NCBI GenBank assembly: GCA_900752115.1 | Contig: CAADUC010000087.1 | Coordinates: 1 to 15,602 of the forward strand | Direction of reading: 5' to 3' | Origin: Clostridia bacterium | Lineage (GTDB): Bacteria > Bacillota > Clostridia > Oscillospirales > Acutalibacteraceae | Length of the DNA: 15,602 nucleotides | Shown here: positions 6,077 to 13,605 of the stretch, one piece after another | Layout of the letters: each line of letters starts with the position of its first letter | How positions within the stretch are numbered: position 1 is the first letter of the stretch | Position numbers and translations under genes: made by a program | The notes under the pieces: generated by a model | What the model was told of the DNA's origin: nothing | Database searches by the model: none | The model's input: only the letters and a program-made list of their open reading frames with translations

Positions 6077-6949
6077 CTATCTATTATATAAGGCCAAAAG
6101 CGCTGCCATATCCGGCGGAAACGAGGACGTAAACAAAAGAGACTCCCCTGTCACCGGGTGTGCAAAAGCGACGCGCGCACAGTGCAGTGCCTGACGGGAC
6201 AGCAGAGCCATCGGGCCGCCGTACATATCGTCGCCAAGAAGCGGATGACCCGCATGCGCCATATGAACACGAATCTGGTGCGTACGGCCCGTCTCGAGTG
6301 AAAAGGAGACAAGCGAAAAGCCCTCCTGCACCGCAAGACTGCGCCAGTGCGTTACGGCTCGCTCACCATCGGGACGAACGCACCGCTGGATTGTATGACC
6401 CGGCAGAAGACCAATCGGACCATCGAAGGTACCTTCCCCCAAAAGCTCGCCCTCACACAAAGCACGGTATTCCTTTTCCACGCGGCCGGCCAGCCGGGAG
6501 GCCGCAAAACTGTCCTTTCCCATCACTACAAGCCCCGTCGTATCACGGTCCAGACGATACACCGGATGATATTCCGGCGTTTCTCCCCGGCGGGAAAACA
6601 GAAAGCACACAGCATTGGCAAGACTGTCACAGTCGTGTCCCGGGCACGGATACATCGGCATTCCGGACGGCTTCTCCATGACAAGAACAGATTCGTCCTC
6701 CCACACAACAGGGACGGAAAGCTCCACAGGCTCCGCCGTGCAGGGAGCAGGCGCAACGGTCAGGGTGACAACGTCGCCGGCCGAAAGCACGGTACGGGCT
6801 GTCGCAGGCTCTCCGTTCTTCAGAAGGCCGCGCGGCATACGTTTCGCCGCTGTGAGAAGCCGGGCGGAACAGCCCGCAAACGAGCGGAGAAATCCCCGGC
6901 AGGAAACACCGTCATAGGCGGGCGGGACAGAAAAAGAAACCTGCTTCAT
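6077..6949 (-). CDS. RluA family pseudouridine synthase
   Basis: A 290-residue enzyme that isomerises uridine to pseudouridine in rRNA or tRNA. An N-terminal S4-like RNA-binding region (about 10-68, with LKNGEPAT and LSAGDVVTL) is followed by the catalytic domain. The catalytic aspartate is D134 in the HPVYRLDRDTTGL motif; a tyrosine stands where most homologues have histidine (HRLD). The GRTHQIRVHMAHAGHPLLGDDMYGG block further on is conserved in the RluA/RluC/RluD group. The ATG has AGGAGGG upstream. It lies just beyond the palindromic terminator of ilvE with only 18 bases between, so expression depends on read-through or a promoter inside ilvE. Which uridine is modified cannot be told. Confidence 0.92.
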   Translation of the reverse strand: MKQVSFSVPPAYDGVSCRGFLRSFAGCSARLLTAAKRMPRGLLKNGEPATARTVLSAGDVVTLTVAPAPCTAEPVELSVPVVWEDESVLVMEKPSGMPMYPCPGHDCDSLANAVCFLFSRRGETPEYHPVYRLDRDTTGLVVMGKDSFAASRLAGRVEKEYRALCEGELLGEGTFDGPIGLLPGHTIQRCVRPDGERAVTHWRSLAVQEGFSLVSFSLETGRTHQIRVHMAHAGHPLLGDDMYGGPMALLSRQALHCARVAFAHPVTGESLLFTSSFPPDMAALLALYNR

Positions 6950-6967
6950 ACTGCCCTCCTGACAGAA

Positions 6968-6999
6968 AACGGCCGGACGCCGCGCGGCGTCCGGCCGTT
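6968..6999 (-). terminator. Perfect 32-bp palindromic terminator after ilvE
   Basis: AACGGCCGGACGCCGC (6968-6983) and GCGGCGTCCGGCCGTT (6984-6999) are exact complements with no intervening base. On the minus strand TTTTCTGT spans and follows the base of the stem. It ends ilvE transcription 15 bases past the stop codon and sits directly before the ribosome binding site of the pseudouridine synthase gene. Confidence 0.82.
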
Positions 7000-7014
7000 G
7001 AAAGCAATGAAAAA

Positions 7015-8085
7015 TCAGCGGACCTCGTACGTCCAGCCCAGTTCATCCGGAAGCTTGCCCCACTGGATGCCGGTCAGGGTATCATACAGCTTCTGGGAAA
7101 TCGGGCCGATTTCGCCATTGTTGATATCCATGATCTCGTCGCCCCACTTGAGATGGCCAATCGGAGAGATTACGGCGGCGGTACCGCTGCCGAAAGCCTC
7201 TTTCAAATGGCCGGTACGGGCTGCCTCGGCAACCTCGTCAATCGAGATACGGCGCTCCGTCACCTTCATTCCCCAATGCTTGAGGATCTCGATGCAGGAC
7301 ATACGGGTAATACCGGAAAGAATAGAACCCTGCAGCGCAGGAGTCACAATCTCATCGTCGATCACGAAGAAAACGTTCATCGTACCGACCTCTTCGATGT
7401 ATTTACGCTCCACGCCGTCAAGCCACAGCACCTGTGTATACTCCTGCTTCTCAGCCTCATCCTGGGCCTTGAGAGACGCCGCATAGTTGCCGGCGGTCTT
7501 CGTATAACCCATGCCGCCGCGAACCGCACGGACATAATTCTTTTCCACATAAATCTTCACCGGGTTGAGCCCCTCGGGATAATACGCGCCGACCGGGCAG
7601 CAAATCACGATAAAGAGCAAATGACTCGCCGGATGCACGCCGACATGGGGATCCACGCCGATGATGAACGGACGAATATACAGCGAGGTGCCCTCGCCGC
7701 TCGGAATCCAGTCGCGCTCAATCGAGACAAGCTTCGCGATCGCTTCCTTCGCGAACTCTTCGTCAATAGCCGGGATGCAGAGGCGATCGTTGGAAACATT
7801 CAGACGCGCCATATTCTTCTCGGGACGGAACAGCAGGATCCGGCCGTCAACAGCACGGTATGCCTTCATGCCCTCGAACACGGATTGCCCGTAATGCAGG
7901 CACATGGCGGACGGCTCAAGCTCGATCGGCCCATAGGGGACGATACGGGGATCGTGCCAGCCCTGCCCAAGGTCATAGTCCATGACGAACATGTGATCGG
8001 TAAAAATTCTACCAAAGGGCAGCGGATCGCCGGGAGCCGGCTTCTGCTTCGGATTCTTCGTCAATTCCACTCTGATTTCCTGCAT
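7015..8085 (-). CDS. ilvE: Branched-chain amino-acid aminotransferase
   Basis: A 356-residue PLP-dependent class IV transaminase that interconverts leucine, isoleucine and valine with their 2-oxo acids. The sequence follows the group II (Bacillus/eukaryote-like) pattern: FTDHMFVMDY (28-37), GQSVFEGMKAY (66-76), RPEKNMARLN, and the PLP lysine K196 in YTKTAGNYA. EAFGSGTAAVISP near the C-terminus completes the cofactor site. I place the start at the ATG at 8083-8085, which gives the usual family length and N-terminus (MQEIRVELTKNPKQKP). The frame stays open 41 codons further to the predicted transcription start, but that stretch is arginine-rich and unlike the family. An AGAGGG about ten bases upstream is a modest ribosome binding site. 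Confidence 0.95.
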   Translation of the reverse strand: MQEIRVELTKNPKQKPAPGDPLPFGRIFTDHMFVMDYDLGQGWHDPRIVPYGPIELEPSAMCLHYGQSVFEGMKAYRAVDGRILLFRPEKNMARLNVSNDRLCIPAIDEEFAKEAIAKLVSIERDWIPSGEGTSLYIRPFIIGVDPHVGVHPASHLLFIVICCPVGAYYPEGLNPVKIYVEKNYVRAVRGGMGYTKTAGNYAASLKAQDEAEKQEYTQVLWLDGVERKYIEEVGTMNVFFVIDDEIVTPALQGSILSGITRMSCIEILKHWGMKVTERRISIDEVAEAARTGHLKEAFGSGTAAVISPIGHLKWGDEIMDINNGEIGPISQKLYDTLTGIQWGKLPDELGWTYEVR

Positions 8086-8205
8086 AATTGGGATGCCCTC
8101 TTTCTTCTCTTTGGGACGGAATGCCGCCTCTTGATTCATCCTGCCGCGCCTGCGGCGGGCAGGGGCTGACGGGCGAATCTGCATATCCGCCCTGTGGCCC
8201 TTCTG
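8086..8205 (-). other. About 120-base structured 5' leader of ilvE
   Basis: Between the predicted start of transcription and the ilvE ATG the minus strand holds a strong GC hairpin: the arms CCTGCC and GGCAGG pair, with four further pairs beyond a bulge. There is no U-tract, no branched-chain-rich leader peptide and no recognisable T-box, so the leader's role is open. It might simply hold the upstream open frame closed. Confidence 0.4.
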
Positions 8206-8211
8206 CATGCT

Positions 8212-8240
8212 ATTGTACCATCATTTTTCGCGCTTTGCAA
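8212..8240 (-). promoter_or_regulatory. Sigma-A promoter of ilvE
   Basis: On the minus strand TTGCAA (8235-8240) and TACAAT (8212-8217) are separated by exactly 17 bases. This puts the start of transcription near 8205, about 120 bases before the ilvE start codon. Confidence 0.72.
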
Positions 8241-8356
8241 GGCTAATATGAATAAAGCAAAGGGTAATCCTGCACAAACATTGCATTTCCACGCTGTTTC
8301 CTCTTTCATGCGGCGTGTGAGTGCAGGGGAAAGCGCCTCCGGAACCGCCGAAGCTC

Positions 8357-9697
8357 TTACAGATTTCTAAGTCCCTTTGGGTAATGATTTTTCAGACGGC
8401 CTCCGGAACATTTACCGAAGCCTGCCGTCACACCGGCGGCGGCAACACCGCACCATCCCTTCCAGTCCTCCGGCGCGTCAATTTCCTCACCACGCAGGAA
8501 AGCGGCAAGTTCAGGAGAAGATAACGGCAGATCCAGGCAAAGGCGGAGCTCCTCCGGACGTGCGGCCATGAAAAGGCCGTGGCAGGGCTCGAAGCGCTTT
8601 CCCTTTCTCCCACACAGCGGCACACCGGCACGCAGGACTCCGAGTCCGCGTAAAAGCGGAAGGCCCTCCGGCAGAAGCAGAATCAGCTCCCCTGCCTGCA
8701 TAAGCGGCCCTTCCGGCATCGGGATGCGAAAAACCGTCTCCCATATTTCCCTCGCCGCGCTCCGCACCGCGGCAGAAACAGGAAGCGTCTGCTCCCCTGC
8801 GCCGGCGGGCGCATCGCCCTCTTTCCGCAGCAGAGCGACAAAATGTCCTTCTCCTCCGTCCATGGGAAAAATCCTTCTCGCCTGCGTCATCCCGAACAGT
8901 CCCGGACGTCCTCCCGTGAGGCCCGTCTCTCCCAGGGAAAAATCCGGATGACGCGAAAGAAAACCGGCAACCGTCTCCTCATTCTCCTCCGGAGAAAAGG
9001 TACACGTGGAGTAAACGAGCACGCCGCCGGGGCGCAGAGACTGCGCGGCACTGTCCAGAATCGCAGCCTGCCGGACCGCACAAGAGCGGACATGCTCCTC
9101 GCTCCACTCGGCCACAGCCTGTTCGTCACGGCGGAACATCCCCTCGCCGGAACATGGAGCGTCGACAAGCACGCGGTCAAAGAAACCCTCCAGAGCAGGA
9201 CAGAGCGTATCCGGACGGCAGGAGGATACAACGGCGTTTCTCACCCCCATCCGCTCCAAATTGGAAAGCAGAATATTCGCCCTGCTCTTCACAACTTCGT
9301 TGCTCCACAGCAGTCCCTTTCCGGCAAGAAGGGCGGCAATCTGCGTTGATTTGCCGCCGGGCGCAGCGCACAGGTCAAGGACGCGCTCTCCGGGCTGCGG
9401 ATTCAGAGCAGTCACGGCGGAGGACGCGGAAGGCTCCTGCGAATAGAAAGCTCCGGCATGATGCAGCGGCAGAGCTCCTACCTTTCCGGCCTCCTGCGGG
9501 AAATAAAACGAAAGCGGAGAAAAAGGTGAACGCTGCAGCGGAAACGGGAACGAATCCTGCAGCTGCTTCTCCGTGCACTTAAGCGTATTCAGGCGGATTC
9601 CCCGCAAGGGAGGGCTGTCATAGCACGCCAGAAAGGCAGGATATTCCTCTCCAAGCATAGACTGCATCCGACGCAGAAATGCTTCCGGTAAATTCAT
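8357..9697 (-). CDS. rsmF: RsmF-like 16S rRNA (cytosine-C5) methyltransferase
   Basis: A 446-residue SAM-dependent RNA m5C methyltransferase of the NOL1/NOP2/Sun family. The SAM-binding motif VLDLCAAPGGKST is at about 106-118. The two catalytic cysteines are C182 in DAPCSGEGMF and C232 in YSTCTFSPEENE. The long C-terminal extension (about 300-446), containing LLLPEGLPLLRGLGVLRAGV, is of the type found in RsmF rather than RsmB, which instead has an NusB-like N-terminus absent here. The ATG has AAGGAGG upstream. It is transcribed alone from its own promoter, with no close downstream partner. The exact rRNA cytosine is inferred from the family only. Confidence 0.9.
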   Translation of the reverse strand: MNLPEAFLRRMQSMLGEEYPAFLACYDSPPLRGIRLNTLKCTEKQLQDSFPFPLQRSPFSPLSFYFPQEAGKVGALPLHHAGAFYSQEPSASSAVTALNPQPGERVLDLCAAPGGKSTQIAALLAGKGLLWSNEVVKSRANILLSNLERMGVRNAVVSSCRPDTLCPALEGFFDRVLVDAPCSGEGMFRRDEQAVAEWSEEHVRSCAVRQAAILDSAAQSLRPGGVLVYSTCTFSPEENEETVAGFLSRHPDFSLGETGLTGGRPGLFGMTQARRIFPMDGGEGHFVALLRKEGDAPAGAGEQTLPVSAAVRSAAREIWETVFRIPMPEGPLMQAGELILLLPEGLPLLRGLGVLRAGVPLCGRKGKRFEPCHGLFMAARPEELRLCLDLPLSSPELAAFLRGEEIDAPEDWKGWCGVAAAGVTAGFGKCSGGRLKNHYPKGLRNL

Positions 9698-9806
9698 GGT
9701 GTTCCTCCTTCTCAGGACAATCTCCCGGACTCCCGAACCTCAATTTCCATCAAAGCATATGAGGGCGGCACGCCGGGAAAAATACGCAAAATCAGATCAT
9801 GGAGCC

Positions 9807-9836
9807 ATTGTAGCATAAACGAAGCAGAAAGCGCAA
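9807..9836 (-). promoter_or_regulatory. Extended -10 promoter of the rRNA methyltransferase gene
   Basis: On the minus strand TTGCGC (9831-9836), an 18-base spacer and TACAAT (9807-9812), with TGC directly upstream of the -10. Transcription would start near 9800, leaving a leader of about 100 bases. Confidence 0.6.
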
Positions 9837-9890
9837 TCATCCTTTCAGCAGCACCGCTTTGAAAAATTTTTTTGACATCCAATCGCCACT

Positions 9891-9920
9891 GTATAAACGA
9901 AGGGAGTTCCTCCCATACTA
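9891..9920 (+). promoter_or_regulatory. Sigma-G-like (forespore) promoter of the 51-codon gene
   Basis: GTATA (9891-9895), an 18-base spacer and CATACTA (9914-9920) fit the Bacillus subtilis sigma-G pattern (GHATR, 17-18 bases, CATWHTA) at every position. A TTGACA at 9872-9877 with TATAAA at 9892 is an alternative sigma-A reading, but its 14-base spacer is too short. The inverted repeat GTTCCT/AGGAAC (9906-9911 with 9920-9925) brackets the -10. Confidence 0.5.
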
Positions 9921-9925
9921 GGAAC

Positions 9926-9945
9926 GTGCTCCGAATACGGAGCGC
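9926..9945 (+). other. Leader hairpin of the 51-codon gene
   Basis: GTGCTCCG and CGGAGCGC form an 8-bp stem (one G-U pair) around the loop AATA. It lies about 20 bases upstream of the AAGGAG ribosome binding site. There is no U-tract, so it is more likely a 5' mRNA stabiliser than a terminator. Confidence 0.45.
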
Positions 9946-9979
9946 AGAACATGATTAAGGCGAAAAAGGAGACAAAGAC

Positions 9980-10135
9980 ATGGACAACAAGACGATGAAC
10001 AAGAAGGGCTCCAACGCCAAGAATTCCACCGGCAAGCAGCAGGAATCCACCAACCGCAAGGATCCCTCCAGCAAGACCGGCGGCAATTCCTACTCCAGCT
10101 CCTACACGCAGGGCTCCGGCACGAACTGCGACTAA
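9980..10135 (+). CDS. Small hydrophilic 51-residue protein, candidate spore protein
   Basis: A short gene between two leftward genes, with ATG, AAGGAG eight bases upstream, a TAA stop and a strong terminator 30 bases further on. By my count the product has 10 Ser, 7 Lys, 7 Asn, 6 Thr, 6 Gly and 3 Gln, and no Ile, Leu, Val, Phe, Trp or His. It is therefore almost certainly disordered. It has a single cysteine next to the C-terminal Asp and no signal peptide. The composition recalls small spore proteins such as the Asn/Gln/Lys/Ser-rich gamma-type SASP, and the upstream element matches a sigma-G promoter, so a forespore product is a reasonable guess. It lacks the alpha/beta SASP motifs and I recognise no family. 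That it is a real gene is well supported; its function is not. Confidence 0.72.
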   Translation: MDNKTMNKKGSNAKNSTGKQQESTNRKDPSSKTGGNSYSSSYTQGSGTNCD

Positions 10136-10163
10136 GAGCAGAGCCGCCTGAGTCAGGACGGCA

Positions 10164-10206
10164 AAAACCGGGTGAAAAGCAGCAATGCTTCTCACCCGGT
10201 TTTTTC
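10164..10206. terminator. Bidirectional terminator after the small gene
   Basis: AAAACCGGGTGA pairs with TCACCCGGTTTT, continued inward by AAGCA/TGCTT after one mismatch, with loop GCAA. It is followed by six T on the plus strand and by TTTTT on the minus strand. It therefore serves the 51-codon gene and also the convergent YitT gene ending at 10225. A second short hairpin (10143-10162, GCCGCCTG/CAGGACGGC) lies just before it. Confidence 0.88.
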
Positions 10207-10224
10207 TTTTTCAGCGTCTCTTTT

Positions 10225-11193
10225 TCAGCGTCTCTTTTTCGGCTTGTCCCTCTTTTGGGCGCGCCGTTTTTCGCGCAGCTCACCAAGAAGCTCCTGCAGC
10301 GTACTGTCGTCCTTCTTCATGCTGCGGAACCCCTCTCCGGTAATGGAGCCAGCCTCCCCAACAATAAGAAATGCGTTTTCATCGCACTCGTGGACAATAT
10401 CAATCACACGGTGCACCTCGTCGCGGCGCAGGGCGCAAAGCAGAAGCTCCCCCTCCCTGCCGCTGTAGCCTCCCTTTGCACTCAGCTTCGTCACGCCTCG
10501 ATCGATCTCGGTGAGAATCCGCGAAGCAATCTGCTCGCTCTGCTCCGAAATCACATAGAGAAGCTTACCGGTTCCGACGTCCGTACCATAAAGGATCGCG
10601 TCGATCACCCGCGTGGAGACGAAGGTGGCAATGGCGGCATGCAGACCGCTTTCCAGACTCTGATAGACGACGGCGGAAAACACAATGATGACCCCGTCCA
10701 CCACCATCATCAGCCGTCCCATGGACAGATGACGGAATCGGCGTCCCAGCAAACGGGCCACCAGATCGGTGCCGCCTGTCGTTGCACCGCGCAAAAAGAC
10801 AAGCGACAGACCGATCCCTTCCAGAGCGCCTCCGCATACGGCCGCAAGAAGCGGTTCATTGGTATAAGGAACGAGAATCTGAGGAACAAACATCCCCAGC
10901 GTATCAATCGCCACAGAGGAGAGAAAAGTCGCCAAAATCGTCTTTCCGACCAGCTTATAGCCGATTTCCAGAATGGCCCAGATAAAAATAGGAAGGTTCA
11001 GCAAAAACGCCATAAGACCAATCGGAAAACCGGTGAGGTAATTAATGACCGTGGAGAGACCCGTCAGACCGCCGGGAGCAAAGTGGTTCGGGGCGGCGAA
11101 CAGCTTGACGGAGCAGGCGAAAATCAGACCGCCCGCTGCAAAACTGAACAGATCTCCTGCAATACGAAGCGAAGTGCTTTTCGTTTTCTTCAC
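10225..11193 (-). CDS. YitT family membrane protein (DUF161/DUF2179)
   Basis: A 322-residue integral membrane protein. The N-terminal two thirds carry five or six hydrophobic helices (near 12-32, 50-75, 80-105, 118-135, 160-178 and 183-205) with the conserved APGGLTGLSTVINYLTGFPIG and RGATTGGTDLVARLL motifs of YitT proteins. The soluble C-terminal DUF2179 domain (about 220-295) contains LSAKGGYSGREGELLLCALRRDEV. The last 15 residues are strongly basic. The function of the family is not established. The GTG start has AGGAGG seven bases upstream, and the mrnC stop codon overlaps this region, so translation is probably coupled to mrnC. Confidence 0.92.
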   Translation of the reverse strand: MKKTKSTSLRIAGDLFSFAAGGLIFACSVKLFAAPNHFAPGGLTGLSTVINYLTGFPIGLMAFLLNLPIFIWAILEIGYKLVGKTILATFLSSVAIDTLGMFVPQILVPYTNEPLLAAVCGGALEGIGLSLVFLRGATTGGTDLVARLLGRRFRHLSMGRLMMVVDGVIIVFSAVVYQSLESGLHAAIATFVSTRVIDAILYGTDVGTGKLLYVISEQSEQIASRILTEIDRGVTKLSAKGGYSGREGELLLCALRRDEVHRVIDIVHECDENAFLIVGEAGSITGEGFRSMKKDDSTLQELLGELREKRRAQKRDKPKKRR

Positions 11194-11205
11194 ACAGATG
11201 CCTCC

Positions 11206-11616
11206 TCAGCACGGGGAAACGTCTTCCTCCCCGCAGATCACAGAAAAAAACAGCCGAAGGCGATCCAGCTCTCCCTTCAGATACACATACCCGAACAGGG
11301 TCTCCAGCGCCGTAGCGGCGTGGTAATCGGCCGGGTCAGCATTTTTCGGGACGTGGGTAACGTGGGCATTGCGGCCGCGCCGGTAGGCCTCCTGCTCCTC
11401 CTGCGTCAAAAGCGGCAGCAGGCACTGGGCCGCGGCGGCCTGGGACTGGCAGCACACCTGCTCAACCGCGCGCTTGTGCAGCTTGTTGACAGAACAATTG
11501 CCCTGACAGACAAGTCTTTCGCGTACAAAAACCTCGAAGACGGCGTCTCCGATGAAGGCAAGCGTCAGTGGGCTGAGCTGCTTCGGATCGCAGGGCTGCT
11601 GTAGAAAGCGTTCCAT
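11206..11616 (-). CDS. mrnC: Mini-ribonuclease 3
   Basis: A 136-residue RNase III-like nuclease without a double-stranded RNA-binding domain. In Bacillus it matures 23S rRNA ends. Conserved elements are LTLAFIGDAVFEVFVRERL (18-35, catalytic D24), the YRRGRNAH block (78-85) and ATALETLFGYVYL (101-113, catalytic E105). I set the start at 11614-11616, with AAGGGG eight bases upstream; the frame extends 12 codons further but that would overlap the obg coding region. It lies 13 bases after obg and 12 before YitT in the same operon. In many Bacillota mrnC follows cysS, so the neighbourhood here is less common. Confidence 0.93.
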   Translation of the reverse strand: MERFLQQPCDPKQLSPLTLAFIGDAVFEVFVRERLVCQGNCSVNKLHKRAVEQVCCQSQAAAAQCLLPLLTQEEQEAYRRGRNAHVTHVPKNADPADYHAATALETLFGYVYLKGELDRLRLFFSVICGEEDVSPC

Positions 11617-11629
11617 GTTTTCCGCCCCT

Positions 11630-12901
11630 TTATTCCACAAAATCAAATTCAAGATCGTACATGCTGACGGTATCGCCCTCCTGAACGCCCGCCTGACGCA
11701 GCGCGTCGATAACGCCGGAAGAAATCAGCACACGCTGGAAGAACTGCAGCGACTCATAGTCGTCAAAGTTGACCGAGCGGATCAGCTGCGGCAGCCAATC
11801 GCCCTCAACCACATACACACCGTCGTGCTCCGTGACACGCACAGCACGGCCTGCAAAGCTTTCCTCAGCCGGAAGCTCTGCCGGCTCGGGCTCATAACGG
11901 ATGATGGGCGGTAGCTTCGAGAGCAGCTCGGACACACGGTTAAGCAGCGGGTTGACCTCGTAGGCGATCGCCGCCATAATCGGGAAGAACTCGTAGCCCT
12001 GTTCCTCCACAAAACGGCGGAAGTCCTCAACCGTCTCGTCATCCGTCAGATCGCATTTGTTTCCTGCAACGATCATCGGCCTCTTTGCGAGCTCCGGGTC
12101 AAACTTCGCAAGCTCTTCGTTGATAATACGGAAATCCTCCTTGGGATCCCGTCCCTCACTGCCTGAAACATCCACGACATGCAGCAGCAGGCGGCAGCGC
12201 TCCACATGCCGCAGGAACTGGTGGCCAAGGCCCGCACCGCCGCTGGCGCCCTCAATCAGGCCGGGAATATCCGCCATGACAAAGCTCCTGCCTTCGCCGA
12301 GACGCACCACGCCGAGAACCGGGGTCAGCGTGGTGAAATGGTAGTTCGCGATGTTGGGTTTGGCCTCGCTGACTACGGAAATCAGCGTGGATTTTCCGAC
12401 GTTCGGAAAACCCACAAGGCCGACGTCGGCCAGAAGCTTGAGCTCCAGAAGAAGCTCCATTTCCTCCCCGGGCGTACCGGGCTTGGCAAAATTCGGCACC
12501 TGCCGCGTCGGGGTGGCAAAGTGACTGTTTCCCCAGCCGCCGCGGCCGCCGCGGGCGATAATCTGCGGCTCGTCTCCGGAGAGATCGGCCACAATGCGCC
12601 CCGTCTGAGCGTCGCGCAGCAGCGTCCCGCGCGGAACACGAATGACAAGATCCTCCGCGCCCTTTCCGCTGCAGCGGCTGCCTCTCCCGTCGCCGCCGCG
12701 GCCCGCCGCGTACTTGCGCTTGTAGCGGAAATCGGCAAGCGTGGAGAGGTTGTCGTCGACCTGGAAGACAATGTTGCCGCCGCGACCGCCGTCGCCGCCG
12801 TCCGGACCACCCGCCGCGACATACTTTTCACGCCGGAAGGAAACCGCTCCGTTGCCGCCGTCCCCTGCCTTGATTTTGATTTTTGCGCTGTCAATAAACA
12901 T
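11630..12901 (-). CDS. obg: GTPase Obg/ObgE/CgtA
   Basis: A 423-residue ribosome-associated GTPase that acts in 50S assembly and stress responses. The glycine-rich Obg fold spans about 1-158 (KAGDGGNGAVSFRREK, GGPDGGDGGRGG). The G domain has G1 GFPNVGKS (164-171), G3 DIPGLIEGA (211-219) and G4 NKCD (281-284). A C-terminal OCT domain (about 345-423) ends the protein, as in Bacillota Obg. I set the start at 12899-12901 (MFIDSAKIKI), with AAAGGA nine bases upstream; a 13-codon upstream extension is unlike the family. A strong terminator hairpin lies 41 bases upstream, between rpmA and obg, so obg is expressed by read-through or from an unseen promoter. Confidence 0.97.
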   Translation of the reverse strand: MFIDSAKIKIKAGDGGNGAVSFRREKYVAAGGPDGGDGGRGGNIVFQVDDNLSTLADFRYKRKYAAGRGGDGRGSRCSGKGAEDLVIRVPRGTLLRDAQTGRIVADLSGDEPQIIARGGRGGWGNSHFATPTRQVPNFAKPGTPGEEMELLLELKLLADVGLVGFPNVGKSTLISVVSEAKPNIANYHFTTLTPVLGVVRLGEGRSFVMADIPGLIEGASGGAGLGHQFLRHVERCRLLLHVVDVSGSEGRDPKEDFRIINEELAKFDPELAKRPMIVAGNKCDLTDDETVEDFRRFVEEQGYEFFPIMAAIAYEVNPLLNRVSELLSKLPPIIRYEPEPAELPAEESFAGRAVRVTEHDGVYVVEGDWLPQLIRSVNFDDYESLQFFQRVLISSGVIDALRQAGVQEGDTVSMYDLEFDFVE

Positions 12902-12938
12902 AGCATCCCATCCTTTCGGGGCATCTTCGGGAAAAGTC

Positions 12939-12973
12939 AAAAAAACCCGGGCAAATCCGCTTGCCCGGGTTTT
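12939..12973 (-). terminator. Terminator between rpmA and obg
   Basis: AAAACCCGGGCAA (12942-12954) and TTGCCCGGGTTTT (12961-12973) are perfect 13-bp arms around the loop ATCCGC. On the minus strand a run of seven T follows the GC core. It lies 15 bases after the rpmA stop and should end most transcripts of the rplU-prp-rpmA unit, with partial read-through into obg. Confidence 0.85.
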
Positions 12974-12987
12974 CGTCTGTCAGCCTC

Positions 12988-13269
12988 TTACTGCTCAGCG
13001 TACACGCTGACCTTCTTGCGATCGCGGCCGTAGCGCTCGAACTTGACCTTGCCGTCCACGAGGGCGAACAGGGAATCGTCGGAGCCTCTGCCCACGTTCA
13101 CGCCGGGATGAATGTGCGTGCCGCGCTGCTTCACCAGAATGTTGCCGGCCAGAACGAACTGACCGTCAGCACGCTTAACACCGAGGCGCTTGGACTCGGA
13201 ATCACGGCCGTTCTTGGTGGAGCCCATACCTTTTTTATGAGCGAACAACTGAATATTGATCTTCAGCAT
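12988..13269 (-). CDS. rpmA: 50S ribosomal protein L27
   Basis: A 93-residue L27, which reaches the peptidyl-transferase centre with its N-terminal arm. It carries the Bacillota-specific N-terminal extension MLKINIQLF, which must be removed before the mature start AHKKGMGS; the expected cut is between F9 and A10. The body ([35 protein letters not shown]) is canonical. GGAGG lies nine bases upstream, inside the last codons of prp, and only four bases separate the prp stop and this start. The protease needed for cleavage is encoded directly upstream. Confidence 0.98.
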   Translation of the reverse strand: MLKINIQLFAHKKGMGSTKNGRDSESKRLGVKRADGQFVLAGNILVKQRGTHIHPGVNVGRGSDDSLFALVDGKVKFERYGRDRKKVSVYAEQ

Positions 13270-13273
13270 TTTC

Positions 13274-13594
13274 TTACACCTCCAAATAACTCACTTGAAT
13301 GTTCTGTGGATACTGTTCCTCCAGCCCCAACAGATGGAGCTTGAAGCCTTCGAGAAGGACACGGCAGGGCCGTACATCGCGTTCGGCTACCCGCACGCTC
13401 ATATACCCCTCGTCGGCTGTGATGCGCGCCTGCGCCCGGAGAACATCCGATACGGTATTCGCCGTCATGTATGCCGCGGAGGAAACCGCCGCGCACACAA
13501 TATCGCTTCCCGCCTCCGCCGAACCGGAATGCCCGGTCAGACGAAACCCGGTCAGATCACCGGAAGCATTCACGTAAAAGTCCGCTTGGATCAT
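13274..13594 (-). CDS. prp: Ribosomal-processing cysteine protease Prp
   Basis: A 106-residue cysteine protease (YsxB family) that removes the N-terminal extension of L27 before it enters the ribosome. The active-site residues are visible in [18 protein letters not shown] (21-38): H22, D31 and C34, at the positions known from Staphylococcus aureus Prp. It sits between rplU and rpmA, as in most Bacillota with an extended L27. It starts 11 bases after the rplU stop with no clear ribosome binding site, which suggests translation coupled to rplU and a low protein level. Confidence 0.95.
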   Translation of the reverse strand: MIQADFYVNASGDLTGFRLTGHSGSAEAGSDIVCAAVSSAAYMTANTVSDVLRAQARITADEGYMSVRVAERDVRPCRVLLEGFKLHLLGLEEQYPQNIQVSYLEV

Positions 13595-13605
13595 CGCTTC
13601 GGCAC

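Noticed and set aside
9872..9897. TTGACA and TATAAA upstream of the 51-codon gene as a sigma-A promoter
   Set aside because: The boxes are individually good but only 14 bases apart, too short for normal sigma-A use. The overlapping sigma-G-like pattern fits better.
10255..11604. 449-codon rightward open frame opposite YitT and mrnC
   Set aside because: It is the antisense shadow of two well-recognised genes; its product is Arg/Gln/His-rich and lacks any domain.
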